From Yersinia aleksiciae (GTDB taxonomy: Bacteria > Pseudomonadota > Gammaproteobacteria > Enterobacterales > Enterobacteriaceae), in the NCBI RefSeq assembly GCF_001047675.1, contig NZ_CP011975.1:310001-374000 (forward strand): a stretch of 64,000 nucleotides of DNA, written 5' to 3'. The stretch's first letter is position 1. Each line of letters starts with the position of its first letter. The notes beneath the pieces were generated by a model, which searched no databases, was not told the DNA's origin, and worked only from the letters and a program-made list of their open reading frames with translations. Shown one piece after another: positions 18,609-27,374 of the stretch. Position numbers and translations under genes: made by a program.

Positions 18609-20273
18609 ATGAAATCGAAAAGATTTGAAGCGTTGGCGAAACGCCCGGTTAATCAGGACGGCTTTGTCAAAGAGTGGATCGAGGAAGGCTTTATTGCCAT
18701 GGAAAGCCCGAACGATCCTAAACCCTCCATCAAGATCGTCAACGGTGTGGTGACCGAGTTAGACGGCAAACCACAGAGCAGTTTCGACCTGATCGACCAC
18801 TTTATCGCCCGCTACGGTATTAATCTGGACCACGCGGAAGAAGTGATGAAGATGGACTCCATCAAGCTGGCCAATATGTTGTGTGATCCGAATGTATCAC
18901 GCCGCACTATTGTGCCGCTGACGACCGCCATGACACCGGCCAAAATCGTCGAAGTGGTCTCCCATATGAACGTGGTGGAAATGATGATGTCGATGCAGAA
19001 AATGCGCGCGCGTCGTACTCCATCACAGCAAGCTCACGTCACCAACGTGAAAGATAACCCGGTGCAGATTGCTGCTGATGCGGCCGAAGGGGCACTCCGT
19101 GGCTTCGACGAACAGGAGACCACCGTCGCCGTGGCCCGTTACGCGCCCTTTAACGCCATCGCGCTGTTGGTCGGTTCGCAAGTGGGCCGCCCCGGGGTAC
19201 TGACCCAATGTTCGCTGGAAGAAGCCACCGAGCTGAAGCTAGGGATGCTGGGCCACACCTGTTATGCCGAAACCATTTCGGTTTACGGCACTGAACCGGT
19301 ATTTACCGACGGCGATGACACCCCATGGTCGAAAGGCTTCCTCGCCTCCTCCTATGCGTCACGCGGTTTGAAAATGCGCTTTACCTCCGGCTCTGGCTCC
19401 GAAGTCCAAATGGGCTACGCCGAGGGTAAATCCATGCTCTATCTGGAAGCTCGCTGCATCTACATCACCAAAGCGGCTGGGGTACAAGGGCTGCAAAACG
19501 GCTCTGTCAGTTGCGTTGGTGTGCCATCCGCGGTGCCGTCAGGTATTCGCGCCATTTTGGCAGAAAACCTGATCTGTTCGGCGCTGGATTTAGAGTGTGC
19601 CTCCAGTAACGACCAGACCTTTACCCACTCAGATATGCGCCGTACCGCACGTCTGCTGATGCAGTTCCTACCGGGGACTGACTTTATCTCCTCCGGTTAT
19701 TCTGCGGTGCCGAACTACGACAACATGTTCGCTGGCTCCAACGAAGACGCCGAAGACTTTGACGATTACAACGTGTTGCAGCGCGACCTGAAAGTGGATG
19801 GCGGTCTGCGTCCGGTGCTGGAAGCTGACGTAGTGGCAATTCGTAATAAAGCCGCACGCGCCCTGCAAGCGGTGTTCGCCGGTATGGGTCTGCCGCCAAT
19901 CACTGACGAAGAAGTGATTGCTGCCACTTATGCCCACGGCTCGAAAGATATGCCGGAACGTAACATCGTCGAAGACATCAAGTTCGCTCAGGAGATCATC
20001 AGCAAAAACCGCACCAGTCTGGAAGTGGTTAAAGCCTTGGCACAAGGCGGTTTCGAAGATGTGGCGCAAGACATGCTCAACATCCAGAAAGCCAAAATTG
20101 CCGGTGACTACCTGCACACCTCGGCGATCATCAAAGGTGACAACCAAGTGCTGTCAGCGGTGAATGACGTCAATGACTACGCGGGTCCAGCTACCGGTTA
20201 CCGGCTGGAAGGTGCACGTTGGGAAGAGATCAAAAACATTCCAAACGCGCTTGATCCGAATGAGCTTGGCTAA
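18609..20273 (+). CDS. pduC: Diol dehydratase large (alpha) subunit PduC
   Basis: Adenosylcobalamin-dependent propanediol dehydratase subunit that binds substrate and converts 1,2-propanediol to propionaldehyde in the microcompartment. At 554 aa it has exactly the length of the Klebsiella/Salmonella alpha subunit. His143 (QAHVTN) and Glu170 (DEQE) fall at the known active-site numbers. 20 bases separate it from pduB. Confidence 0.97.
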   Translation: MKSKRFEALAKRPVNQDGFVKEWIEEGFIAMESPNDPKPSIKIVNGVVTELDGKPQSSFDLIDHFIARYGINLDHAEEVMKMDSIKLANMLCDPNVSRRTIVPLTTAMTPAKIVEVVSHMNVVEMMMSMQKMRARRTPSQQAHVTNVKDNPVQIAADAAEGALRGFDEQETTVAVARYAPFNAIALLVGSQVGRPGVLTQCSLEEATELKLGMLGHTCYAETISVYGTEPVFTDGDDTPWSKGFLASSYASRGLKMRFTSGSGSEVQMGYAEGKSMLYLEARCIYITKAAGVQGLQNGSVSCVGVPSAVPSGIRAILAENLICSALDLECASSNDQTFTHSDMRRTARLLMQFLPGTDFISSGYSAVPNYDNMFAGSNEDAEDFDDYNVLQRDLKVDGGLRPVLEADVVAIRNKAARALQAVFAGMGLPPITDEEVIAATYAHGSKDMPERNIVEDIKFAQEIISKNRTSLEVVKALAQGGFEDVAQDMLNIQKAKIAGDYLHTSAIIKGDNQVLSAVNDVNDYAGPATGYRLEGARWEEIKNIPNALDPNELG

Positions 20274-20285
20274 GGGGTTCACGAG

Positions 20286-20960
20286 ATGGTGGATATTAAC
20301 GAAAAACTGTTACGCCAAATTATCGAAGGCGTATTGCAGGAAATGCAGGGAGACAAAAACAGCGTCTCCTTTAAGCAAGAGTCCCAACCCGCCACGGCGA
20401 CAACGGCCGTGGCATCCGGGGATTTCCTCACCGAAGTGGGTGAAGCCCGCCCTGGCAGCAATCAGGATGAAGTGATCATTGCGGTCGGCCCGGCATTTGG
20501 TCTGTCGCAAACCGCCAACATCGTCGGCATACCGCACAAAAACATTCTGCGCGAGCTGATTGCCGGTATCGAAGAGGAGGGTATCAAAGCACGGGTGATC
20601 CGCTGCTTTAAATCCTCCGATGTGGCCTTTGTTGCGGTCGAAGGCAACCGCCTGAGCGGTTCCGGTATCTCTATCGGCATTCAATCCAAAGGCACCACGG
20701 TCATTCATCAGCAAGGTCTGCCGCCACTCTCCAATCTGGAGTTGTTCCCGCAAGCACCATTGCTGACGCTGGAAACCTACCGCCTGATTGGTAAAAACGC
20801 AGCGCGCTACGCCAAACGGGAATCACCACAACCGGTGCCGACCCTGAACGACCAGATGGCACGGCCAAAATATCAGGCCAAATCAGCGATTCTGCACATT
20901 AAAGAAACCAAATATGTGGTGACCGGCAAGAATCCTCAGGAACTCCGGGTGGCGCTTTAA
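20286..20960 (+). CDS. pduD: Diol dehydratase medium (beta) subunit PduD
   Basis: Beta subunit of the B12-dependent dehydratase, which with PduE binds the cofactor. The first ~18 residues ([17 protein letters not shown]) form the amphipathic encapsulation helix known to target the enzyme into the lumen. A Gln/Thr/Ala-rich linker then leads to the catalytic domain. 224 aa is normal. Confidence 0.96.
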   Translation: MVDINEKLLRQIIEGVLQEMQGDKNSVSFKQESQPATATTAVASGDFLTEVGEARPGSNQDEVIIAVGPAFGLSQTANIVGIPHKNILRELIAGIEEEGIKARVIRCFKSSDVAFVAVEGNRLSGSGISIGIQSKGTTVIHQQGLPPLSNLELFPQAPLLTLETYRLIGKNAARYAKRESPQPVPTLNDQMARPKYQAKSAILHIKETKYVVTGKNPQELRVAL

Positions 20961-20974
20961 CAAAGGAAAACACA

Positions 20975-21499
20975 ATGAATTCCGAAGCTATTGAATCCAT
21001 GGTTCGCGACGTGCTGAACAAGATGAACAGCCTGCAAGGCCAAGCGCCTGCGGCTTGTTCGGCACCCGCGGTCAGTTCGCGCAGTGATGCCAAAGTCTCA
21101 GATTATCCGCTGGCGAACAAACACCCTGATTGGGTGAAAACCGCCACCAATAAAACGCTGGATGATCTGACGCTGGCTAACGTGTTGAACGGCAGTGTCA
21201 CCTCACAGGATTTGCGTATTACCCCGGAAATCCTGCGTATTCAAGCCTCCATTGCCAAAGACGCGGGTCGCCCGCTGCTGGCAATGAACTTCGAGCGCGC
21301 CGCTGAGTTGACCGCAGTGCCGGATGACAAGGTGTTGGATATCTACAACGCCCTGCGCCCTTTCCGCTCAAGCAAAGAAGAGCTGAATGCCATTGCAGAT
21401 GATCTGGAAAAAACCTACCAAGCGACCATCTGTGCTGCCTTCGTGCGCGAAGCTGCCGTTTTGTATGTTCAGCGCAAAAAGCTGAAAGGCGACGATTAA
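20975..21499 (+). CDS. pduE: Diol dehydratase small (gamma) subunit PduE
   Basis: Gamma subunit of the diol dehydratase, 174 aa. The N-terminal helix (AIESMVRDVLNKMNSLQ) looks like a second encapsulation-type peptide, followed by an Ala/Ser linker and the core beginning YPLANKHPDWVKT. It is the last gene before the ERIC array that separates it from pduG. Confidence 0.96.
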   Translation: MNSEAIESMVRDVLNKMNSLQGQAPAACSAPAVSSRSDAKVSDYPLANKHPDWVKTATNKTLDDLTLANVLNGSVTSQDLRITPEILRIQASIAKDAGRPLLAMNFERAAELTAVPDDKVLDIYNALRPFRSSKEELNAIADDLEKTYQATICAAFVREAAVLYVQRKKLKGDD

Positions 21500-21513
21500 T
21501 TCATCAATTAATC

Positions 21514-21828
21514 TCAAGTCAGTGACTGGGGTAAGTGAGCGCAGCCAATACCGCTGCAACTTGAAAGATAAAGGAGATATACCCAATAGATTTCACGTTG
21601 CAGGTAGGCGGCAAGAGAAAGAATCCCCAGGAGCTGACTCAAGTCAGTGACTGGGGTAAGTGAGCGCAGCCAACACTGCTGCAACTTGAAAGATAAAGGA
21701 GATATACCCAATAGATTTCACGTTGCAGGTAGGCGGCAAGAGAAAGAATCCCCAGGAGCTGACTCAAGTCAGTGACTGGGGTAAGTGAGCGCAGCCAACA
21801 CCGCTGCAACTTGAAAGATGAAGGGTAT
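21514..21828. repeat. Tandem ERIC (enterobacterial intergenic consensus) array
   Basis: The palindromic ERIC core is recognisable: GAATCCCCAGGAGCT facing GTGACTGGGGTAAGTGAGCG. The arrangement is one right half (about 21514-21578), then two full elements (about 21579-21708 and 21704-21828). The period is exactly 125 bp and the copies are almost identical; differences include ATACC/ACACT/ACACC. It fills the gap between pduE and pduG and is transcribed with the operon. ERIC RNA can fold into a long hairpin and affect mRNA decay. Confidence 0.93.
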
Positions 21829-21841
21829 AGAGGAACGGGAT

Positions 21842-23665
21842 ATGCGCTATATCGTCGGTGTCGACATCGGTAACTCATCAACAGAAGTGGCATTGGCACA
21901 ATGCGCGGCTGACGGTCAGTTGCTGTTTGTCACCAGTGCCTTGACCGAAACCACCGGTATCAAGGGGACGCAACGTAACATTTTCGGCATCAACAAAGCG
22001 CTGACAATGTTGGTGGAAAAGGCCGGTATCGCGCTGGGCGATATCAGTCTGATCCGCATCAACGAGGCCACTCCGGTCATTGGCGATGTGGCGATGGAAA
22101 CCATCACGGAAACCATCATCACGGAATCCACCATGATCGGCCACAACCCGAAAACCCCCGGTGGACTGGGGTTGGGGGTTGGGCTGACCATCACCCTTGA
22201 TGAGCTGGTCACCCGTGATCCCGCCCAACCCTACATTCTGGTGGTGCCATCGGCGGTCGATTTTGCTGATGTCGCGGCGGTGGTCAATGCCGCCAACGGG
22301 GCCGGATACCGCATCACGGCGATTATCTTGCAACGTGACGATGGCGTCTTGGTCAGTAACCGCCTCACCCACCCACTGCCGATCGTCGATGAGGTACTGC
22401 ATATCGACCGTATCCCGATGGGCATGTTGGCGGCGGTGGAAGTGGCCATGCCGGGTCAGGTGATTGAAACCCTCTCTAACCCCTATGGCATTGCCACGGT
22501 ATTTGAACTGAGTGCCGAAGAGACCAAAAACATTGTTCCGGTGGCGCGCGCCTTGATTGGTACCCGTTCCGCGGTGGTGGTGAAAACGCCAGAAGGGGAC
22601 GTTAAAGCGCGCTCCATTCCGGCGGGTCATCTGGAGCTGTTCGCCGATGGCCGCACGGTGCGGGTGGATGTCGCCACCGGCAGTGAAGCCATTATGGCGG
22701 CGGTTAACAGCTTCCGGCATCTGGACAATGTCAGCGGTGAAGCCGGTACCAATATCGGCGGCATGCTCGAACACGTGCGCCAAACCATGGCCGAACTGAC
22801 CAACAAACCGACCAATGAGATCTTCATTCAAGACTTGCTTGCCGTTGACACGGCCGTGCCAGTCAATGTCATTGGCGGTCTGGCGGGCGAGTTCTCCCTT
22901 GAGCAAGCGGTGGGTATCGCCTCGATGGTGAAATCTGACCGCCTGCAAATGGCGCATATCGCCAGTGAGATCGAAAAAACCTTAGGTATTGATGTACAGG
23001 TTGGGGGGGCGGAAGCCGAAGCGGCGATACTCGGCGCGCTGACCACACCAGGGACGCGACGGCCACTCGCCATCCTCGACTTGGGGGCGGGTTCTACCGA
23101 TGCCTCCATCATCAATGCCCAAGGCCAAATCGTCGCCACTCATCTGGCGGGGGCGGGCGACATGGTGACGATGATCATCGCCTCGGAACTGGATCTGCAA
23201 GACCGCTATCTGGCCGAGGACATCAAAAAGTACCCGCTCGCTAAAGTGGAGAGTCTGTTCCACCTGCGCCACGAAGATGGCAGCGTTCAGTTCTTCCCAC
23301 AACCGCTGGCACCAGAAGTTTTTGCCCGACTGGTGGTGGTCAAACCGGAAGGTTTGGTGCCACTGCCGGGCGATTACGCACTGGAAAAAGTCCGTAACAT
23401 TCGCCGCTCTGCCAAACAGCGGGTATTTGTCACCAATGCGCTTCGCGCTCTGCGCCAAGTCAGCCCCACCGGCAATATCCGCGATATCCCGTTCGTGGTG
23501 CTGGTCGGCGGCTCGTCGCTGGACTTCGAGATCCCGCAATTGGTCACCGACGCCCTCTCCCACTACAAGTTGGTGGCGGGCCGCGGCAATATCCGCGCCA
23601 GTGAAGGCCCACGTAATGCCGTGGCAACCGGCTTGATTCTGGCTTATCAGCGGGAGAGCCACTGA
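21842..23665 (+). CDS. pduG: Diol dehydratase reactivase large subunit PduG
   Basis: ATP-dependent chaperone-like factor that releases damaged B12 from diol dehydratase. I choose the ATG at 21842 (607 aa, MRYIVGVDIGNSST) because AGAGGAACGGG precedes it. The in-frame ATG at 21818 lies in the ERIC repeat. The actin-like ATPase motifs VDIGNSS at the N-terminus and LDLGAGSTDAS in the second half are present. The gene starts just 14 bases after the ERIC array. Confidence 0.95.
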   Translation: MRYIVGVDIGNSSTEVALAQCAADGQLLFVTSALTETTGIKGTQRNIFGINKALTMLVEKAGIALGDISLIRINEATPVIGDVAMETITETIITESTMIGHNPKTPGGLGLGVGLTITLDELVTRDPAQPYILVVPSAVDFADVAAVVNAANGAGYRITAIILQRDDGVLVSNRLTHPLPIVDEVLHIDRIPMGMLAAVEVAMPGQVIETLSNPYGIATVFELSAEETKNIVPVARALIGTRSAVVVKTPEGDVKARSIPAGHLELFADGRTVRVDVATGSEAIMAAVNSFRHLDNVSGEAGTNIGGMLEHVRQTMAELTNKPTNEIFIQDLLAVDTAVPVNVIGGLAGEFSLEQAVGIASMVKSDRLQMAHIASEIEKTLGIDVQVGGAEAEAAILGALTTPGTRRPLAILDLGAGSTDASIINAQGQIVATHLAGAGDMVTMIIASELDLQDRYLAEDIKKYPLAKVESLFHLRHEDGSVQFFPQPLAPEVFARLVVVKPEGLVPLPGDYALEKVRNIRRSAKQRVFVTNALRALRQVSPTGNIRDIPFVVLVGGSSLDFEIPQLVTDALSHYKLVAGRGNIRASEGPRNAVATGLILAYQRESH

Positions 23666-24006
23666 TGAATTTCACCCATGACGCTCCTGCCATCCTGATC
23701 AGCCTGACCACGCCAACACCCGAGGCCGTCTGGCATCAAGTGTTGCTGGGCATTGAGGAGGAGGGCATTCCCTGGCAGTGGCAACAAGACGACGACGGCG
23801 ATGCAACACAACGCGCCTGGCAAGCCGCCACCCGCTCCCCGTTATTGGTGGGGCTGGCCTGTTCTGCCGACGAAGTGGTGGTGCATTTCCGTAATCTACC
23901 CCCCGCCAGCCCGTTATTTCGGCAGGCGCGGGGGCAAGACGAAGAGCAATTACGGCGGCTCGGTAACAACGCCGCCCGATTAGTGAAAGGTTTACCGTTT
24001 AAGTGA
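23665..24006 (+). CDS. pduH: Diol dehydratase reactivase small subunit PduH
   Basis: Small subunit (113 aa) of the reactivase, related to the dehydratase beta-subunit core. It carries [11 protein letters not shown] and the C-terminal [12 protein letters not shown] typical of the family. Its ATG shares one base with the pduG stop, ensuring coupled synthesis of the complex. Confidence 0.95.
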   Translation: MNFTHDAPAILISLTTPTPEAVWHQVLLGIEEEGIPWQWQQDDDGDATQRAWQAATRSPLLVGLACSADEVVVHFRNLPPASPLFRQARGQDEEQLRRLGNNAARLVKGLPFK

Positions 24007-24037
24007 TCACCCGCAAATTAACAAGGAAATCAAATTT

Positions 24038-24313
24038 ATGAATAATGCTCTTGGACTTATCGAAACTAAAGGCCTGGTCGCTGCCATTGAAGCGGCTGAC
24101 GCCATGGTCAAATCCGCCAACGTCCAACTGGTGGGCTACGAAAAAATCGGCTCCGGCCTGGTCACTGTGATGGTGCGTGGCGATGTCGGCGCAGTTAAAG
24201 CGGCAGTCGATGCCGGTTCTGCTGCGGCCAGCGCGGTAGGCGAGTTGACCTCCTGTCATGTGATCCCACGCCCGCACAGCGATGTAGAAGCCATTTTACC
24301 GACCTCTGCCTAA
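24038..24313 (+). CDS. pduJ: Microcompartment shell protein PduJ
   Basis: 91-residue BMC hexamer, a close paralogue of PduA (shared EAADxMVKSANV and [12 protein letters not shown]) but without PduA's basic tail. It is an abundant facet protein with a pore serine near residue 39. An AAGGAAAT ribosome site precedes it. Confidence 0.96.
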   Translation: MNNALGLIETKGLVAAIEAADAMVKSANVQLVGYEKIGSGLVTVMVRGDVGAVKAAVDAGSAAASAVGELTSCHVIPRPHSDVEAILPTSA

Positions 24314-24334
24314 GGGTAAGACGAGGAGCACAGC

Positions 24335-24892
24335 GTGAAAACGTCACTGGGTTTACTTGAAGTTAGCGGTCTAGCGCTGGCTATCGGCGCGGCGGATGCC
24401 ATGGCGAAAGCCGCTTCCGTCAAGCTGATCGGCATAGAAAAAACCAACGGCTCCGGCTGGATGTTAATCCGCCTGACCGGTGATGTGGCCTCAGTTCAGG
24501 CGGCAATCAGTACCGGTGCCGCCTTTGCCGAACAGCATCAGGGTCTGGTCTCTCGTGCGGTACTGGCCCGTCCGGCAGACAGCCTGATGGCCTATTGGCA
24601 GGCACCTGCCGCTGAAATCCCCCGCGAGGTACCCGTTGAAGCCGAAAAAGTGAGTGCATCGGAGGAGACAGAAGAGGCCGACACCCCAGCCGCAGCTGAC
24701 ACTGCCACCGACGATGCCCCCGCAGCTACGGCGAGTATAAATATAAGCAGTGTGGGTAATAACAACACAGAAAGTGAGGCCCAATCAGCTCCTCGTGTGA
24801 GCTGCAATCTCTGCCTCGACCCGGCTTGCCGACGCCATAAAGGTGAGCCTCGCTTTCGCTGCATCCACTTGGGTAAACGAGGAAAAGTCTGA
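24335..24892 (+). CDS. pduK: Microcompartment shell protein PduK with C-terminal Cys motif
   Basis: Minor shell protein. A BMC domain (1-~88) is followed by a long acidic Ala/Glu/Thr linker (about 95-150) and a C-terminal cysteine cluster C157-x2-C160-x4-C165-x10-C176, a likely metal or Fe-S site. At 185 aa it is longer than the Salmonella protein because of the linker. The stop overlaps the pduL start by one base. Confidence 0.93.
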   Translation: MKTSLGLLEVSGLALAIGAADAMAKAASVKLIGIEKTNGSGWMLIRLTGDVASVQAAISTGAAFAEQHQGLVSRAVLARPADSLMAYWQAPAAEIPREVPVEAEKVSASEETEEADTPAAADTATDDAPAATASINISSVGNNNTESEAQSAPRVSCNLCLDPACRRHKGEPRFRCIHLGKRGKV

Positions 24893-25539
24893 TGGAAAAA
24901 GCGTTACTGGAACCCGTTGTCAGTAAGATCCTCGACGAAATGCGTCTTCGTCCGATCCCGCTTGGGGTTTCCAACCGACACCTGCATCTCTCGGCGCAGG
25001 ACTACCAACGGCTGTTCCCTGAGCAGCCGCTCATTGAGAAAAAAACGCTGCTCCAGCCAGGCCAGTATGCCGCCGAACAGACGGTGACCTTGGTCGGGCC
25101 GAAAGGCAGCCTGAAAAACGTGCGCATTCTGGGGCCGTTACGCAGCCAAAGTCAGGTGGAGATCTCCCGCACCGATGCCCGTACGCTGGGGATCAATGCC
25201 CCACTACGCATGTCCGGCAATCTGGCGGGAACACCCGCTATCCGCTTGGTCAGTCCCTATGGCGAAGTGGAGTTGCCCCATGGGGTGATTGTGGCGCTAC
25301 GGCATATTCATATGTCGCCGCTGGACGCCCTGATCTACCGGGTTAAGCACGGTGATCGGGTACAAGTGGCGATTCAGGGCAGTGACCGTCGGCTGATCAT
25401 GGACGATGTGGCCATTCGCGTTTCACCGCAAATGAAACTGGAGATGCACATCGACACCGACGAGGCCAATGCCGCTGGCGCAGATGATCCGGCAGCTTTC
25501 GCCACTCTGCTCACGTCACCACGGACAACGCAGCCATGA
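24892..25539 (+). CDS. pduL: Phosphate propanoyltransferase PduL
   Basis: Converts propionyl-CoA and phosphate to propionyl-phosphate and recycles CoA within the compartment. The 215 aa have an N-terminal encapsulation helix (EKALLEPVVSKILDEMR). Zn-binding histidine motifs SNRHLHLS (27-34) and ALRHIHMSP are typical of the PduL (PTAC) family, which is unrelated to Pta. It overlaps pduM by 4 bases. Confidence 0.96.
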   Translation: MEKALLEPVVSKILDEMRLRPIPLGVSNRHLHLSAQDYQRLFPEQPLIEKKTLLQPGQYAAEQTVTLVGPKGSLKNVRILGPLRSQSQVEISRTDARTLGINAPLRMSGNLAGTPAIRLVSPYGEVELPHGVIVALRHIHMSPLDALIYRVKHGDRVQVAIQGSDRRLIMDDVAIRVSPQMKLEMHIDTDEANAAGADDPAAFATLLTSPRTTQP

Positions 25540-26033
25540 ATCTGACTCAGGCGCAAACCGAACAACTGGTCAGCCAGATTGTCACGCGGTTGACCGAGCG
25601 CGAACGGCGGGTTCACGCCTTGCTGCTGCCTCAGTTGCGCGCCGGGCTTGATTCATCGGTCTTCGTGCACCATGCCACGCTGCACCTGATGCTGCCGGAT
25701 CTGGCATTTATGCACCGCTTGGCGCAGTCCGATACCACTTGTCCTGCGGTTATGGCACTGAACGAGGCCTGGTCATGGGGCATGAAAGTGCATATCAGCT
25801 TGCATCGCCAACTGCTGGCCGCCCTGCCCGCCGCCGCACTGCGCCCATTGCCGCTGAGTTTTAGCGACAGTCAGGGGAATGCGGTACGGCTACATGCAGG
25901 CAAGGTCTTGAGTTATCGCGATATCGCCACTCTCAACCCCGGCTGGCTGCTGATTGATGCTCACACGCTGGTTACACCGCTGGCACAGGACACCCTGTCA
26001 GCCCGTCACATTCAACTGTTAAGGCAGGAGTAA
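25536..26033 (+). CDS. pduM: Microcompartment assembly protein PduM
   Basis: Structural/assembly protein of the Pdu compartment with no known enzyme activity. The 165 aa begin with a helix (LTQAQTEQLVSQIVTRLTER) that resembles an encapsulation peptide. In Salmonella its loss gives malformed compartments. Position between pduL and pduN is conserved. Confidence 0.92.
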   Translation: MNLTQAQTEQLVSQIVTRLTERERRVHALLLPQLRAGLDSSVFVHHATLHLMLPDLAFMHRLAQSDTTCPAVMALNEAWSWGMKVHISLHRQLLAALPAAALRPLPLSFSDSQGNAVRLHAGKVLSYRDIATLNPGWLLIDAHTLVTPLAQDTLSARHIQLLRQE

Positions 26034-26036
26034 ATC

Positions 26037-26312
26037 ATGCAACTGGCCAGAGTGGTAGGTTCGGTGGTCTCAACGCAAAAATCGCCGACGCTGATTGGTA
26101 AGAAGCTGCTACTGGTGCGCCGTGTAGCCGGTGACGGCTCATTGCCACCAGACAGCAAAACGCCGGATGAAGTGGCGGTTGATTCCGTCGGCGCAGGTCA
26201 GGGAGAGCTGGTGCTGCTGGCGGGAGGCTCCAGTGCCAGACGGGTCTTTGCCGAGCCGAATGATGCTATCGATCTGGCGATTGTCGCCATCGTCGATGAG
26301 TGTTCTTACTGA
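26037..26312 (+). CDS. pduN: Microcompartment vertex protein PduN
   Basis: 91-residue EutN/CcmL-type pentamer that caps the polyhedron vertices. The family N-terminus [27 protein letters not shown] and a [21 protein letters not shown] core are seen. It lies three bases after pduM. Confidence 0.95.
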   Translation: MQLARVVGSVVSTQKSPTLIGKKLLLVRRVAGDGSLPPDSKTPDEVAVDSVGAGQGELVLLAGGSSARRVFAEPNDAIDLAIVAIVDECSY

Positions 26313-26345
26313 TGATCTGTATCTTACTGAGTTAACGGTGATTTT

Positions 26346-27374
26346 ATGAGCATCTATACCAAAACCGGCGATGCAGGAACCACGGCCCTGTTCACCGGAC
26401 AACGGGTGAAAAAGAGCCACCCACGGGTGGAAACCTACGGCACGCTGGATGAACTTAACGCCGCGCTGAGCCTGTGCGCCCGTGTGACGCAAGGCGAGGA
26501 GAACCGTCAGTTACTGGATGCCGTACAACATCAGCTGTTCTATTTCAGTGCTGAATTAGCCAGCGAAGGCATCGACACCCCGCCTGTCGGGCGCAAAAGC
26601 ATCAGCGAGCACGATATTCAGGCGCTGGAGTTGGCAGTTGACCGCTGCATGGCGCAATTACCGCCAGTAAAAGGTTTTATTCTGCCCGGCGATACCGAAG
26701 CCGGTAGCCGTCTGCATTTTGCCCGCACCCTTGCGCGGCGCTGTGAACGGCGGCTGATAGAACTGGCTGAACAGGTGCCAGTGCGCTCGGTGCTGTTGCA
26801 GTATCTCAACCGCTTATCCGATTGCCTGTATGCACTGGCCCGCGATGAAGATCAGCGCCAACAGTTGCAGCAAACCGCGCAAACCGTGCTGGCCCGTTAT
26901 CTGGCGGCCACCGAGGCGGCACATCCTGCCATCGCCGCGACAGTCACGCCGCTCACTCGCGCTGGGCTGGGATTTTCTGACGTCCATCAATTAGTTAAGT
27001 TGGCGGTTGAAGCCGCCATGACACTAAAAATCGCCGTAGTGGTGGCACTGACTGATCGCCACGGCAACCTGATCATGACCTACCGTATGCCCGATACCTT
27101 GCTGGTCAGCAGCGAACTGGCACCGAAAAAAGCCTGGACCGCTGTGGCCCTGAAAACCGCCACTCATCAACTCAGCAGTGCCGTACAACCGGGGGCTGAC
27201 CTGTTCCAACTGGAAGCCAGCACGGGTGGCAAAGTGGTGAGTTTTGGTGGCGGCTACCCCCTGTGGCGTGATGGCCAGTTGGTGGGCGGCTTAGGCATCA
27301 GCGGCGGCAGCGTCGAACAAGATATGCACATAGCAGAAGCGGCCATATCGGCTTTACATCTGAGGAATGAATAA
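26346..27374 (+). CDS. pduO: Corrinoid adenosyltransferase PduO
   Basis: ATP:cob(I)alamin adenosyltransferase that regenerates adenosylcobalamin in the compartment. The N-terminal PduO-type domain (1-~185) starts SIYTKTGDAGTTALFTG with the ATP-binding TKTGD. The C-terminal GlcG/HbpS-like domain (~200-340) is the part reported to bind heme in homologues. 342 aa is normal. The stop overlaps the pduP start by one base. Confidence 0.95.
   Translation: MSIYTKTGDAGTTALFTGQRVKKSHPRVETYGTLDELNAALSLCARVTQGEENRQLLDAVQHQLFYFSAELASEGIDTPPVGRKSISEHDIQALELAVDRCMAQLPPVKGFILPGDTEAGSRLHFARTLARRCERRLIELAEQVPVRSVLLQYLNRLSDCLYALARDEDQRQQLQQTAQTVLARYLAATEAAHPAIAATVTPLTRAGLGFSDVHQLVKLAVEAAMTLKIAVVVALTDRHGNLIMTYRMPDTLLVSSELAPKKAWTAVALKTATHQLSSAVQPGADLFQLEASTGGKVVSFGGGYPLWRDGQLVGGLGISGGSVEQDMHIAEAAISALHLRNE

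Noticed and set aside
21514..21828. Regular repeats as a possible CRISPR array
   Set aside because: The 125-bp units are contiguous with no unique spacers and match the ERIC palindrome.
21368..21899. Three near-identical minus-strand open frames
   Set aside because: They are translations of the ERIC repeats, not genes.
21878..22957. Long (359-codon) open frame antisense to pduG
   Set aside because: Mirror of a G+C-rich coding region; composition is rich in His/Arg/Asp/Gly with no domain, and pduG on the other strand is certain.
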